A DNA stretch of 64,000 bases from Nilaparvata lugens (taxonomy: Eukaryota > Arthropoda > Insecta > Hemiptera > Delphacidae), in NCBI RefSeq assembly GCF_014356525.2, contig NC_052506.1, forward strand, positions 18,999,916-19,063,915, in the 5' to 3' direction. The translations under genes were made by a program, and so were the position numbers. How positions within the stretch are numbered: position 1 is the stretch's first letter; the number at the start of each line of letters is the position of its first letter. Under the pieces are notes generated by a model. The model was not told where the DNA came from, did no database searches, and worked only from the letters and a program-made list of their open reading frames with translations. Positions 1 to 12,835 of the stretch are shown in pieces.

Positions 1-1040
1 TATGTCACTTTATTGCTGGAAAAGCTGTCATAGAGGTTCTAAGAAATGGCATCCTTCCAAGATTCCTTTTCCCTCTCATTTTTCATTCTCGATTCAATGC
101 CGTTACCTTGAGCTTTTCTCAATTCCATACAGATAGTGGAAGATCTCATTTTTAACATTTCTTTCAATTCTTTAGAAAGCGGATATTATTAGAAATAGCT
201 TCAATACCACTCTTGATATGGAGTCTTGATAAGGGAGAACCCTATGAAACTTCTCGTTAAAAATGATTTTAACCAGAAAAATATTTATTTGAATAAATAA
301 AATACTATTTATTCATTTATAAATAAATAAATGAATAAATTCCCAGTATTGAGTACTCTTGAATGTTGAATTCACTGGTAAGATTCATTGTTGAAGTGAC
401 CAAGTAATTGTGAATATATTATTCTGGTTCAATAAGCCTACAGCAATACGGACCGTATTTATGAGAGATTTGAGCTTTGATGAACCAGTTGGATCGTTTC
501 TGGCAGCTGGTTTCATGATTTCTATTTGACTCCTGCTATTGTTTGATGCATGGTTGTCCTAGCAGGCATTATGCTCATCATTTCAATCTCCAAACTATTT
601 CTTCAATACCTCCTCATTCACTCACAATATCCACAGTAGACCATCAAATAACTTGACTGATTTACTAATAGAATAGATACTATTCTATTCCTGGAGCCGT
701 GTACAGTGTACACATAGTGTATATTCATTATTTCAAATTCATTTTTATTGTCAACATTTTTCATGTTATAAGGGGAATTCATTGGAGATTGCACAATCAT
801 AATTGCAGTCATGTCAACAAATTTGATAAATTAATGTGGATGCGACAGAATTGAGACTGTGTTTTTCAATAATTATAATAGTTGCTGTCAAGCATCGCTA
901 GTTTTATCAAGATATCACGGAATTAAATTCCTTGAGAATTCTAAAAAAACTTCTATTGGTGACAACTGAATGTTACCCATCAATTTGCATTTAATAGTCA
1001 CGAGAGATTAACAACAAAATTGCTTCATTTTATAAACTCT
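1..1040. other. AT-rich flank, no gene seen
   Basis: No coding signal was recognised. An AT-rich (aata)n/(tatt)n simple repeat with self-complementary arms occupies about 283-338 and resembles the poly-adenine-type tails left by LINE insertions. The rest may include the 5' side of the dead LINE that becomes recognisable at 1041. Confidence 0.5.
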
Positions 1041-1431
1041 GTGTGGGAAACTGAAATTCTACCTGAGGATTGGCACATGAGAATCATATGCCCCATCTAT
1101 GAAAAGGGTGATAGACTTGAACCCAAGAACTACAGAGGCATCTCTCCTATCAACAGCATATAAGACGTTCACCTCAATCATTAAAGATAAAATAGATGTG
1201 TATGCTGAGAGAGTATTAAGAGAATATCAGGCTTGTTTCAGATGAGGCAGGTCAACTACTGACCAGCTTTCTGTTGCCCGACAAATAGCAGAATAGTTCT
1301 GGGAATTTAACATAGATGTCTATCATCTCTACATAGACTTCAAGCAGGCTTATGACAGTATCAACAGAGAAAAGCTCTACACATTAATGCTTGATCTCGG
1401 TATTCCCTATACTATCTCAAGAATAATATTC
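1041..1431 (+). pseudogene. Non-LTR retrotransposon reverse transcriptase fragment, decayed
   Basis: The translation shows the N-terminal part of a LINE reverse transcriptase. It opens with WETEILPEDW and CPIYEKGD, reaches NYRGIS, then shifts frame near 1142. It continues through a PTAYKT block to FKQAYDSI (around 1338-1361), which matches the first catalytic block, F..A[YF]D, with its Asp. Frame stops at 1243-1245 (TGA) and 1294-1296 (TAG), plus the frameshift, make it dead. Homology stops abruptly after about 1431, before the palm motif with the second Asp pair would be expected. The layout is typical of Jockey/RTE-like insect LINEs; the clade cannot be fixed from this piece. Confidence 0.8.
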
Positions 1432-4400
1432 CATTCTCAATGCCGGATCCACTAGAGCTATTTCTACTCTTCACGTGTGAATGCAATGCACCGTTGCATC
1501 ATAACTTGAGCTGAAAGTCATGAGCATCTGCTTTGTGAATTCAGTTCTAATATTGAAGTCGTCGTTGGAGCCGGGAATGAAGGCCAAGCCAGGGGTTGGG
1601 TGGATGGTTCTGGTCTACAGTGGGTATTGAGGCAAAGGCAGAGGCGGACGGAGGCTGCGATGCGCCCATTGAGCCAAGTAATGGACCCCATGTCGGCTTC
1701 GTAATCTTGTCGGCTGCGGCGTTCGCCTCTGCATGTCATGTCAGTGTCATTTTCATCTGACGCCCATTACCCTTATCTCGCTACACTATACACTTTTACA
1801 AGGTGAGACTTCATACAAAACTTAACTGAGTTTCTTACAAGTGCAAAGCGTTGCTCAGAAATAACGTTACGGTTCAAATCTGCTTTCCTAGTCGTAAAAC
1901 CGTGAATGCATTTTTTTATTACACTCGGCCAGGTCATGCGTTGTTAACATTGAGAGTTTTGTCAATCATCATCATTATCAATCTTGAAATAATAAGATAA
2001 TTTTTGAATAGAAGGAGTTCATGACCAACCTCTGCTTTTCTTTCCTCGATATTGTTGGCTATAACTTGACACGATCTTCGAGAAGTTGATATGTGACTCA
2101 ATTGATAGTCGCATAAAACTTCTACGTTATTGCAACGTCAAATTATATTTTTTCATAGATAACATCATATTACTATGTTCCTTTCCTAGATTTCTTCTTC
2201 AAATCTGCGTCATGAGTGTAGAGAATAGCTCCAGATAAAGCAGAATAGCTTCATTTGATAATTTCCATTTCTCGTGTTTGTAAGGATAAGTTCTGATTTA
2301 CTGGAGAGTCTCTAGTACTTGCCTAGTACTCTGATCTGTCTAATAAGATACCTGAATAATTGTTTGTTCAAATCGTTATGAGAAAAGTTATAGAAGCAAG
2401 ATGAGAAGCAAGATGCGGTACGATATACTATGGTTAGAAATATACGGTGGAAGGTATATTAGAGCTTCATCAATATTGAGAGGATTTTCTGATTCATCTT
2501 CATTATTCAACATTGAATAGTCAATATTTGAGACTGTGATGAAATCTTTCCCAAAACAGCATTGAAGAAAAACTTCGAATGCAGGCTTGAATGCTCGAGA
2601 TGTTTCCAGAATTTGAAAATTAGAAATCCCCTGTTATTTTTTGAAGCCAAGTGTGAACATTCTCAGTCTGTTGACAAAAAGCTGAATGAGATGATATGTT
2701 GCCGAAGGCTGCAACAAGCGAAAGCATTCTGATATTCTGATACGGCTGGGATCGGAAAATAATCTAAGGCGAGTGTGCAGTTGTTTGTAGTAGCCAGTCG
2801 AGAATTTTGATGAAGTTGTTTGAGTTTAGCTTTGAAAAGCAAGCTATTTTTGGCATGACGGACAATTGTGTAAACAGATTCTCTCTTTGAGCAGTGGCCG
2901 CGGTCTGCTACAGATTGCAGCCTATCCACGGATCCTCAGTTGCACTATGGACGGCCGGGTGTTATCATGGTGCGAAATTTTCCATGGTGTTCCTACCATG
3001 TACAGCAGTGTCGTGATTTTGTGTTCCAGATCAAATTAATGGATATAGTAGCAGTAATACCTGTGATTCAGTACCTTCTTTTGAGTTAATTCATCAATCA
3101 GCACTATACATCATGAATTGAATAGATCGAAAATTATTCAATCGATAAAAATAGATCGCAAATTATAATTATATAACCTTGTTGTGGGGTTTTTGATACA
3201 TAATAAGAAAGAAATAAGAAAAAAGATAAAATAATAAGATAACAAGTAAGATACTATAGTTCGTTAGGAAACTTGTAAGTGATCAGTTACGACAACGAAA
3301 TCAATGAGCAATTCAAGCATTTAATTTTATTTCAGTATTCAGTGTATTCTATTCTGAAATTAAATGGTATAACTCCCAAGGACAAGTATCAAACATGATG
3401 GATTTGAGTGAATTTTGTAAGGCTCATGATGCTACGCTAGTGAAAGTGAAAAGTATTCCTCTGGGATGAACTTAATTTGTGTAATTCCTGGATATCAGTT
3501 ACGCAATTGAAAGTGAAAAGTATTCCTCTGGGATGAACTCAATTTATGCACTTTCTGGATATCAGTTTATCTGCAATTGGATTCAGAAGTCGATGAATAT
3601 CCAACTCTGCAGCCGATTTCCTTCTGGAAATGATATTCAACGAAATAATAACTGGTAGGGAAGTGAAATAATAAAATTTCATATACAAAAATAACTTGCA
3701 TGCGATTGAATACTTTTTTTACTACACGTTGATATAGTTATATACATGTATGCATATAATTAGATGTATTTCATGTTGAATAGAGCTCCAAGTTATGTTC
3801 ATTTTCTAACTTCAACTTTACTTGACTATTCATAGCAATTACCGACTTCCCTCAATTAATTTTTTCTCAATATTTGCTCAGGTATATGATTTGTTCAACT
3901 CATTTACAATCTAGTTTCAATTGAATTTATTTTGTCAAATTCAAGCTCGTTCAGTATCACCATTCATGGATTCTCTGACCTAGAGATAGAGTTCACAATG
4001 TACTCGATTTTCAAGTTTTTCACTGTTAATATAAGAAAGGATAAGATATAAATTTATTCAACATAGTTTACACGTAATACAATACAATTATTAACAGTTG
4101 TACAACGTCATAGAGATTAAGTTCTATTCGTCGATGACCTTTCATTCAAAGTCCTTCCATTTATTGAATCACACGCATCACAATGATTAAATTAAAAAAA
4201 AAAAACTGACTCAACATCACTTCTTCCTGAATTTAGTTGGATGAGTTGTGCAAAGAAGGGTTATGATCAGCATGACATCAAGAATTTTCACTCACTGATC
4301 GGTAACTAAAGTTCGATAACAAGTAATGAATTTCAGCTTTTCTCTTAGAAGTGGAAAGCATTTTAGCTCTTATACTTACTGGGATATACAGAAGATGCAG

Positions 4401-6010
4401 TACAGGTACCAAATTATAGAGAATCCTTGGTAAATGCCGATTCCAACTTTCTTGCATCCTATTTCCTCTAATACAGAAAACTGGCTCTAAAATAATTCCA
4501 CAAGATGCCTGAGATTTGTTGTTCTTGATTTTCGCCCATCCCTGCAGGGCACTAATCGCTAAATTTTCGCTCTTGGCAATTGACAAATAGAAAACTATTC
4601 GTTCTCGTTAATGAGTGGCGTTTTAATTATATTGTACAAACAATAGAGCCAGCCGCTACTGGAATATTAGATAATGTGAAAGCTGTACAATGGAGTGCAC
4701 GAGATGCTGGCGACGAAGACTCAAAACAGTATAATGGAGTGTTTACAAAAACAGTTGCAGTGCCTCGACGGCCGAAAAAAAAGTTGTTGTAACGAATGGA
4801 GTTGTGAACGAACAATGGCTCGAAAAAACGAATGTGCATTCAAATTCAGCAACACGCTCCCATCCACCGCTCTCTTGTACTACAAGCACTGGATAATTTT
4901 ACTCAGATTGGACGGTGCAGCTATGAACAATGATTACTCTCTCTCACTCACTATCTACTTTTCATCTGTAGGCTGTTTCTGACGGGCTCAACTCAGTTCT
5001 CAAGCATGAGGATGTGGAGCAGAATATTTTCATTCCGTGAACAATCCCATAATCCATAATACATAATACCTTCACAAATAATGGCACTACTGATGTAAGT
5101 AAACTTTCTCTCATTCTCGAATAGTTCAGGCTATGGCATTAAAATATTGAGAGTTATCAGAACCACAAATTTATCTCAATATTGAGATACTTCTTTCCAC
5201 TGTTATTATCAATACCTCGTTAACTGAGACTGAAGTGAAGAGCAATAGAGTACTTAGTAGTGATGTGTTTGGAAGATGAATGACCTCCTAAGATAGTCTG
5301 TAGCATCCTTGTAAGAAGATAGATATTACGATTGTCTGTCACACCCTAGTATTATGAAAAATGGTTATGTTGATTTGAAGATGGTTGAATGACATTATAA
5401 TGTTCAGACATTATAGATGATTTAGATTTTAAGAGTTTGTTGATGATGATTATGATGATGATAACGATGATGATGATGCAGGCATAGATTCATGAAAATC
5501 ATGTTGGTGAGTGGACCCTCAGTTTCAAATTGGCATTGTTGATGTGGCTTAACTGGAAGTTAGTTGTACCGTACTGAACAGCGGCCACTCATCCTTCCAC
5601 GGCAGTATTGAGAATTGAGCTCTCGTCAACTACTAGAGGGAACAGATATAGCACAATATGGCTCATCACTAATGAACAAACAATCCTCTTGCTGAAAGAG
5701 CTCAGCTATTCCTTAATATAGACGATTTGACATGAATTTCAACCTTCCTGATAACAAAACATTATCAAATGTAAAAGTGGAGTGCCTTCTTAAATAAGTC
5801 GACGAATCTTCAATATACTCAGGATGTTTGATTTTTTGTGTTATCAGTCGTCAGGCTACAATAAATTGGAATAATCATACTTCGAAATATTAATGTTATT
5901 ATTCATTTCAATCACCTCCATGGAATCTTGAATTTAGACATCGGTAATGAATTTCCGATCAGCATGAAATATAATCATATTCTGCTCTACAGTTCTCTAG
6001 ACTCCTATTC
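1432..6010. other. Noncoding stretch, no gene recognised
   Basis: Open frames here are short, without family motifs. Visible structure is limited to a two-copy tandem repeat at 3441-3578, an A run near 4195-4206 and a GAT-rich microsatellite at about 5445-5480. Frames at 4278-4982 overlap on both strands and show no conserved motif. Confidence 0.5.
3441..3578. repeat. Two-copy tandem duplication, ~67 bp unit
   Basis: Unit one (3441-3507) and unit two (3508-3578) share tgaaagtgaaaagtattcct and then continue alike through the ctggatatcagtt block to a gcaattg end. A few substitutions and a four-base insertion in the second unit show that the duplication is not brand new. Confidence 0.85.
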
Positions 6011-6019
6011 CTCCGAATT

Positions 6020-6138
6020 GATGATCATTGAGCAATGTAACTTTTGTTTTCATTTGTATTTGTACAATTTGTATTGTAAAGGAGACATATTTTGGTGAAC
6101 CCGTTGTCTCTATCGTCAATAAATAAACAAATAAAGCT
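6020..6138 (+). mobile_element. Probable LINE 3' end with AAATA-type tail
   Basis: The sequence runs through a T-rich block (tttgtattgtaaaggagaca) and ends in caataaataaacaaataaag. A short A-rich tandem tail after a polyadenylation-like AATAAA is typical of truncated insect LINE 3' ends. No coding part is attached, so the family is unknown. Confidence 0.4.
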
Positions 6139-6813
6139 CAGTTATTTGGTCCGAAGCTGTGCTCCGCAATCGTTGTGGAGAGAATACAAATGGAGAGAGC
6201 CGTGCGATGCGACGGGTGTGATTATCGCTGAGTAGACAATGGTTTATGGTCCTTCTGGGATGTGCTCTGCGGAGTGCAGCAAACTACTAACAGTTGCGCA
6301 TCAAAGAGTCTGTCTCACTGGTGGAAAGCTTTTTTCGTTCACATCCGAGATGAGACTTGAAGTTTTTCTCGTGAGTATTTGAGTACAGTGAAGAAAAATC
6401 AGAAAGGAAACACATTAAAGATTGAAGTCACCTGCTAGAGTATTCTTTATTCATTCGTGAATTGGGGAAATATTCTTGAAAATGATGATATTTTCAATAT
6501 ATTGCTATTGATTAGAAAAAATGTCAATGAATTTCTGGTTGTGTAACGCCAAACAAATTATCAAGTCAAGTAACAGATTTCATTATTGTATGGTGTGTAT
6601 GCTTATGGTATTATGATATTGACTACCCTCAACCTCCCTTATTTTTCCTTTTATCAATAAATCATTCCTTGATCCAGGTGATTATTGAATAGAATGTTGA
6701 ATCCTGTCATCTCCATCCACTTTCCTTCATCTTTGGCCAAGCCTTATCTCAATCATGTGGGGTTCCATCCTCTTCCACATTGTACAAAAAACAGAAACTT
6801 TTCTTAATCAGAG

Positions 6814-7978
6814 TTTTTTCGAGTTAAGATATCGATAGTGTAATATGATAGGTTATACAAATTTCCTCTTATAACTAATTGCTTCATTTACGGAAAAACA
6901 CTTGCTTTAAGACGTCAATAATCATTCTATTGTAATATTCGAATTGATTACGCATATTAATGCCATCTCCAATTAATCGCTGTTGTTGTAGACATGATTT
7001 GGTGTTATCCATATTGAATGAAAACGAATTGATATTGTCAGAAACCAATCATTTATTCAAACATCTGAGATACTAGTCCTGGTTGATACACCATTAACAA
7101 TCTCTATTAAACTGAGAGCTCACAGTACAGCTAACATTACAGAGCTCACATTGAGCAGAACAATATAGTGTGAGTATAACCTCTTGGATTGGATCTTAAT
7201 TTGCTGTTTTTTATCGGTTCTCATGACAAATTTAGGATAATTGGGTGCGTCTAGTCTCAGCCAATGACAGTACAGTTCAACCTCAATTGGTCAACAGCTC
7301 TTGGTCAATCGTAGGGCTTCACCTACGCTTCACCTAGGGCCTCAAACTATATAATATTCTGCTTCTAGATGCTTAAACTTCCAGTTTACTGAAGGTTTAT
7401 TATATTGTAACAACAATATCTGAAATTGTTTTGATGATTCAGTAGTTTTGACAATATGAAGTTTGTTTTCATTCTTTCTCTGATTGGTCATTTGTTCAAT
7501 GATTCAAGTAGACTCGACCTATCACGTTAGTAGCATCGAAATTGTTTGAAAGTACCAGATGGCCCATCATCATCAACATAAATATCAGATCACTTTACAT
7601 AGCCCTTAAATGAGCCCTCGCACACCCATTACGATGGTGCCAACCTCAGCTCATTGATAGAACAATAATTGAATGGACCAGCAAGCATTAGTGCACAGCT
7701 CTGTGGGTCATTAGAGATTTTTGGGTCGGAATGGTGAGGCTATAAATAATTGGGCTGTGGCGTCTGTTGGAGCTACTGTTTGTTGTCACCATGTGAAACC
7801 AGTCGCCGTATTTTGGCGGCAAAGATAACCAACCGCTAACATCAGCTTGCAAATTATGTTAGCAATTCTTCTATTCTATGCAGAGTCGGCGATAACTGTC
7901 CTGTAAAACAGCAGCAGCAGCAACAACAGCAGCAGAAGTAGCAGTAATAGTAGCAGTAGTAGTAGCAGCAGTAGCAGT
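6814..7978. repeat. 1165 bp direct repeat, copy A1
   Basis: A1 is repeated at 8672-9836 with a constant offset of 1858 bp over its whole length. The two therefore have no net length difference and differ by only about two dozen substitutions by eye. A1 starts after a run of six T and ends inside a CAG/TAG-type trinucleotide repeat (7908-7978). It carries CCAAT-like motifs (about 7259-7290) and a TATAAATA at 7741-7748. A minus-strand frame translating to Ala/Thr runs is only the trinucleotide repeat. The block could be a segmental duplication or paired LTRs; no TG...CA ends or target duplication were established. Confidence 0.85.
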
Positions 7979-8671
7979 GGCGGATAATGACGAAAAAACC
8001 ATGTTTTTCACGGTTTTCTCAAAAACGGCTCTAACGATTTTCTTCAAATTCATATCATAGATAGCTATCTATAAGCCCTATCAACTGGCATGAGTCTCAT
8101 TTCCGGAAAATTTCAGGAGCTCCGTAATATTATTGAGAAAAATGGCGGATAATGACTAAAAACCATGTTTTTCACGATTTTCTCAAAAACGGCTCTAACG
8201 ATTTTTTTCAAATTCATACCCTGTATAGTTATTTATCAGATCTATCACTGGCATGAGTCTTTTCCTGGGAAACTAATGGAGGGTCCACCCTATCCTTGAG
8301 AAATGGACTTTGTAACCTCCATCTCGTGCATGAGGTAGGTAGGTAGGTAGAGCAGTTTATAAAAAGTACACAGTCATAGTCAAGATAATTCATCTGTAGA
8401 ACAGCTGTTTTGACGACTTTAAAAAAAAAATCATCTAATTTCACAATTTACACGAAGGAAAAAGTACTCTGAAAACAATAATTATTTATACACATATACA
8501 GTAGTCTGATCGTAGTTGCAAATAATATGTTGCCGCCAATAATTGTCATGATGTGACCCTATTTTTATTCCCCCCCCCCCTAAATTATTGTGACCCCTAA
8601 ATTATTCTCGTTTGAGGATGAGGCTTACAGTTCAATGAGCAAGGAAAGTTGTGTGAGTGTACCACACCAGA
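7979..8671 (+). mobile_element. Dispersed element 'B', 5'-truncated copy between A1 and A2
   Basis: This segment matches the 3' part of the element at 42583-43604. Both have two internal units starting ggcggataatga (here at 7979 and about 8143), a block reading gagggtccaccctatccttg, and the end tgtgtgagtgtaccacacca followed by a T run. A C run (8570-8580) lies inside. It lacks the 5' head and the GT microsatellite of the longer copy. It encodes nothing recognisable. The element is non-autonomous; its class is unresolved. Confidence 0.7.
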
Positions 8672-9836
8672 TTTTTTCGAATTAAGATATCGATAGTGTA
8701 ATATGATAGGTTATACAAATTTTCTCTTATAACTAATTGCTTCATTTACGGAAAAACACTTGCTTTAAGACGTCAATAATCATTCTATTGTAATATTCGA
8801 ATTGATTACGCATATTAATGCCATCTCCAATTATTCGCTGTTGTTGTAGACATGATTTAGTGTTATCCATATTGAATGAAAACGAATTGATATTGTCGGA
8901 AACCAATCTTTTGTTCAAACATCTGAGATACTAGTCCTGGTTGATACACCATTGACAATCTCTATTAAACTGAGAGCTCACAGTACAGCTAACATTACAG
9001 AGGTCACATTGAGGAGAACAATATAGTGTGAGTATAACTTCTTGGATTGGATTTCCATTTGCTGTTTTTTATAGGTTCTCATGACAAATTTGAGATAATT
9101 GGGTGCGTCTAGTCTCAGCCAATGACAGTACAGTTCAACCTCAATTGGTCAAAAGCTCTTGGTCAATCGTAGGGCTTCACCTACGCTTCACCTAGGGCCT
9201 AAAACTATATAATATTCTGCTTCTAGATGCTTAAACTTCCAGTTTACTGAAGGTTTATTATATTGTAACAACAATATCTGAAATTGTTTTGATGATTCAG
9301 TAGTTTTGACAATATGAAGTTTGTTTTCATTCTTTCTCTGATTGGTCATTTGTTCAATGATTCAAGTAGACTCGACCTATCACGTTAGTAGCATCGAAAT
9401 TGTTTGAAAGTACCAGATGGCCCATCATCATCAACATAAATATCAGATCACTTTACATAGCCCTTAAATGAGCGCTCGCACACCCATTACGATGGTGCCA
9501 ACCTCAGCTCATTGATAGAACAATAATTGAATGGACCAGCAAGCATTAGTGCACAGCTCTGTGGGTCATTAGAGATTTTTGGGTCGGAATGGTGAGGCTA
9601 TAAATAATTGGGCTGTGGCGTATGTTGGAGCTACTGTTTGTTGTCACCATGTGAAACCAGTCGCCGTATTTTGGCGGCAAAGATAACCAACCGCTAACAT
9701 CAGCTTGCAAATTATGTTAGCAATTCTTCTATTCTATGCAGAGTCGGCGACAACTGTCCTATAAAACAGCAGCAGCAGCAACAACAGCAGCAGAAGTAGC
9801 AGTAATAGTAGCAGTAGTAGTAGCAGCAGTAGCAGT
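8672..9836. repeat. 1165 bp direct repeat, copy A2
   Basis: Second copy of the A block (see A1). Its trinucleotide repeat runs on for about 30 bp beyond the point where A1 is interrupted (to about 9864). This suggests A2 keeps the original right edge and that A1 was cut by the element fragment. The TATAAATA is preserved at 9599-9606. A minus-strand frame over 9759-9965 is mostly translated repeat and is not a gene. Confidence 0.85.
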
Positions 9837-11083
9837 AGCAACAGTAGCAGAAGCAGTAGCAACTGCCTTCAACTGGCTGCATTCTGTTCCCATTAACTTG
9901 CCTGATTTATGATTGCCAGGAGCAGCTCTAATGCGACAGCTCACATATGAAACATCAGGGTGCATACCAATGTGAAACTGGTTCGAGGTCCTAGTTTCAG
10001 TTGGATGAAACTGTTAATTTTTTTGAATGAGCATTGAACAAGCCGTTTACTGCAGTCAAATTGAACTATCACTGAGAAGAATTTGAGAGTTCAAGTATTG
10101 AGAATTTTTCAACAAAATGATGAATGATAAGCAGGAGACCCGTGCTTCGTAATGGTATATTTTGAAACATGACAAACTGAATAATGAGTAATGGAATCTT
10201 GAAGAATTTTAAATAGGCCTCTATCCTTCCTCGGTCGATTGAGAATCTATATGCAAAAATTCAAGTTAATCAGTCCAGTAGTTTAGACGTGTTGATGCGT
10301 CAAACATAATTTGCCCAATTTGTACGTGTATACGCCAGTTCTTTACTTTATTACCGTACAGTACAGATGACTTGGTTCTGTTCAACAATAGATTCGCTAT
10401 GTATGATCCCTTCATTATAATAATACTATGTATTTTCCACACATATTCATGGAAAGAGCTCTTCATTTAAGTCACTGTTGAGGTGATTTTCTCCATCATA
10501 TCTTATTAATTCATGAATATTTCTCGGCAATTTTATAGTTTTAGCATCAACATTTTAGTTTTCTCATTATTTGATGATTTCAGCCTCTCATGGAAGAATA
10601 TTTTATTCGGGGGTTCAATATATCATTACAATGTGCTGTGATTAAACATGCTTATTCCACATATGCACTTGTGCCCTGGAGCACACGAATCTATTACAAA
10701 AACTTAAATTTATCATGCACCCAAACAATGCTGTAACTACCACCGAATTAAACTACAACAAGTGCTTTACAATATTGATGAGAGCTTGAATTAATTTCTT
10801 TGATCAAATAAACACATAAGATTTCCAGATCTTCAAAAAAAACTGATCCAATATTGAATCGCTCTACCTTGTAAAACAATAGAGGCAATACAACTTCAGC
10901 CAAGGGTCCGTTTGCATTACTCTGGAACAAGCTTCGAATCTGTATCATCGCCAAAGCATTCAGCTCAAGCATCGAGCCTCATCTATCAAATCTCAATTCA
11001 AGCATCATGTATTCTATAATCCTATAATTCTATGTATACTATCTATGATTCCTATTGAAGACACTGGTATATCTAATCTTAGT
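9837..11083. other. Noncoding stretch, no gene recognised
   Basis: After the tail of the trinucleotide repeat this is ordinary AT-rich sequence. Frames of up to 74 codons on the minus strand show no family motif. No repeat structure was noticed. Confidence 0.5.
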
Positions 11084-11206
11084 TAATAAAAACAACATAA
11101 ACATCTTGAAGTACCCTTCACTTTTTGAAAACTTTAAAATAGTTCAACTAAAATAAATAAATGAATAAATAAAGGGTACTTCAAGATTTTAATACTGTTT
11201 TTATTA
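11084..11206. mobile_element. 123 bp foldback MITE-like element
   Basis: The ends are inverted copies of about 35 bp. The left arm begins taataaaaaca at 11084 and ends with a 16 bp block (11103-11118) whose exact complement is 11172-11187; the right arm finishes at 11206. Between the arms lies an (aata)n-rich loop. No coding capacity. The target-site duplication could not be decided. Confidence 0.65.
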
Positions 11207-11514
11207 TTTTTTTAAAAAGTAGCCCATGTGAGTGAAGTGTTTTTTCTAATCTCAGTTCTATTGTGATGCAATTCAATTTTTTGAAAGAGTGAAGTTTTTA
11301 GCTCAAACATTTCTAGATTCATTCAAAATTTAGACTTTTTGAATAATTACTTAGTTTCTGTTTTAGATTTTTTGATTCTAGCCTCTAATAGTATCTATTT
11401 GATTCAAAATTCACACGTTTATCGGAGTATTGAAGAGCGTAAATTGTATTTTGAAAAGTGAAGTGACACAACCAACATTTTTATTTGGACAATATAGTAG
11501 AAATTGGAAATGGG

Positions 11515-11597
11515 ACAGTTTTGGGCATGAGCCTGTTGTGCCTTTCCTCATCTAAAGTATTTGTACACGATGTGATGAATAAATAAATAAATAAATT
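11515..11597 (+). mobile_element. Probable LINE 3' end with (AATA)n tail
   Basis: A short block (cctgttgtgcctttcctcat) is followed by gatgtgatg and five AAATA-type repeats ending at about 11597. This is the look of a 5'-truncated LINE 3' end. It differs from the one at 6020, so it is probably another family. Confidence 0.4.
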
Positions 11598-11984
11598 CGG
11601 TTACAATATTCTACGGTAATGAAGCAAACCAACTAGATTATCATTGGTATTCGAGGCAGCAGTAGATACCCAATATAGATTGTCTCCACTCAAATAAGTA
11701 TGGATTGAACTGCACTTCTCTTGAGTCGTTGGGTTCTTCTTGAAGCAGTTACTACTTGTCAAGAAGCAGTAGGTTCGAAACGAATGCAGCAGCTAAGAAG
11801 TAAACAGGTCGTTTATAGACCCATGGAGACAAGTTTAGTGTAGAGCCGATCGAGAAACAGGGGCAGACCGGCAACCCGCACAACACATATCGTTCTGTAG
11901 GAGCTATGTTTATAGTTGACTATATACAGTAAAATGGTACACAGTGTAATACTGAAGTGTATACTATATGGTAATCAACATGTA

Positions 11985-12491
11985 CACCGTATCCCACGAA
12001 GAGCTTTACACATTTATTTTTAAATTACGTGCCCATTCATGCACCAAACTTTTTCAAATTTTACACAATTTAAAAAGTAGGTTCTTAAAATATTCTGGGA
12101 AAATTTCAGCTTCCTAACCATCGTAGAAAAAAATGGCGGCATATTAAAAATCCATAAAAAATTTCAATTGCTGGGAAAAGGAATCAAATTTCTGAGAAAT
12201 AAAAAAATTTTAAATTTTAAAAAATTTGCAAAGTAGGTTCTAAAAATATTGTGGGGAAATTTCAGCTCCCTAACTTTCGTAGAAATAAAATGGCCGCATA
12301 TTGAAATTTTAACAATTCATCAACATTTTCAATATGCCGCCATTCTGTTCCTACAAAGGTTAGAGTGCTGAAATTTTCCTAGAATGTTTTAGGACCTACT
12401 TTGTAAACTGTGTGAAATTTAAAATAGTTCAGTGCATGAATGGGCACATAATATAGAATTACACGTGTTAACCTCTTCGTGGGACACGGTG
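11985..12491. mobile_element. 507 bp TIR element with TA target duplication (Tc1/mariner-type MITE)
   Basis: The left end caccgtatcccacgaagag pairs with the right end ctcttcgtgggacacggtg with one mismatch in 19. Both ends are flanked by TA (11983-11984 and 12492-12493). The inverted similarity extends inward for well over 100 bp: both arms carry the gcccattcatgcac block, a taaaaagtaggttct-like block and an atggcggcatatt block. There is no transposase frame. Removing the element and one TA restores the minisatellite phrase catgtatatagttgg. A TA duplication is the signature of the Tc1/mariner superfamily. Confidence 0.85.
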
Positions 12492-12763
12492 TATATAGTT
12501 GGATGCGTAGATTACAGTGTTATATAGTTGATAGAAATGCATTCTATATCCCACTATGGCTCTCCCAAATGTATATAATTGTGTTGATAGATCACAGTGT
12601 TACACAATGAAGTAAAGAGCATTTTATAATATCTTACTATGGCTAACCAATTCACGTATATAGTTGTCAGCATAGATTGCAGTGTTATGTAGTGGAACGA
12701 AATGCATTCTTTATCTAAATATTCTCACACTAATTCTTGATTAATACTTACAGTAAGTAATAA

Positions 12764-12835
12764 TTGAAATGATGAAAAGGGGAAAAATGAGTTAACCTTG
12801 TGCTATTCCACTTCCAAATTTAGATAAGATACTAC
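12764..12835 (+). repeat. Dispersed short repeat 'R', copy 1
   Basis: Shares gttaaccttgtgctattcc and the following tccaaatttagataag with copies at 14752-14816 and, inverted, 24085-24160. It lies in the foreign stretch interrupting the minisatellite, so it is probably part of an inserted transposon whose ends I could not define. Confidence 0.65.

Noticed and set aside
7871..9965. Minus-strand Ala/Thr-rich frames over the CAG/TAG repeats
   Set aside because: They are direct translation of trinucleotide repeats present in both A copies.
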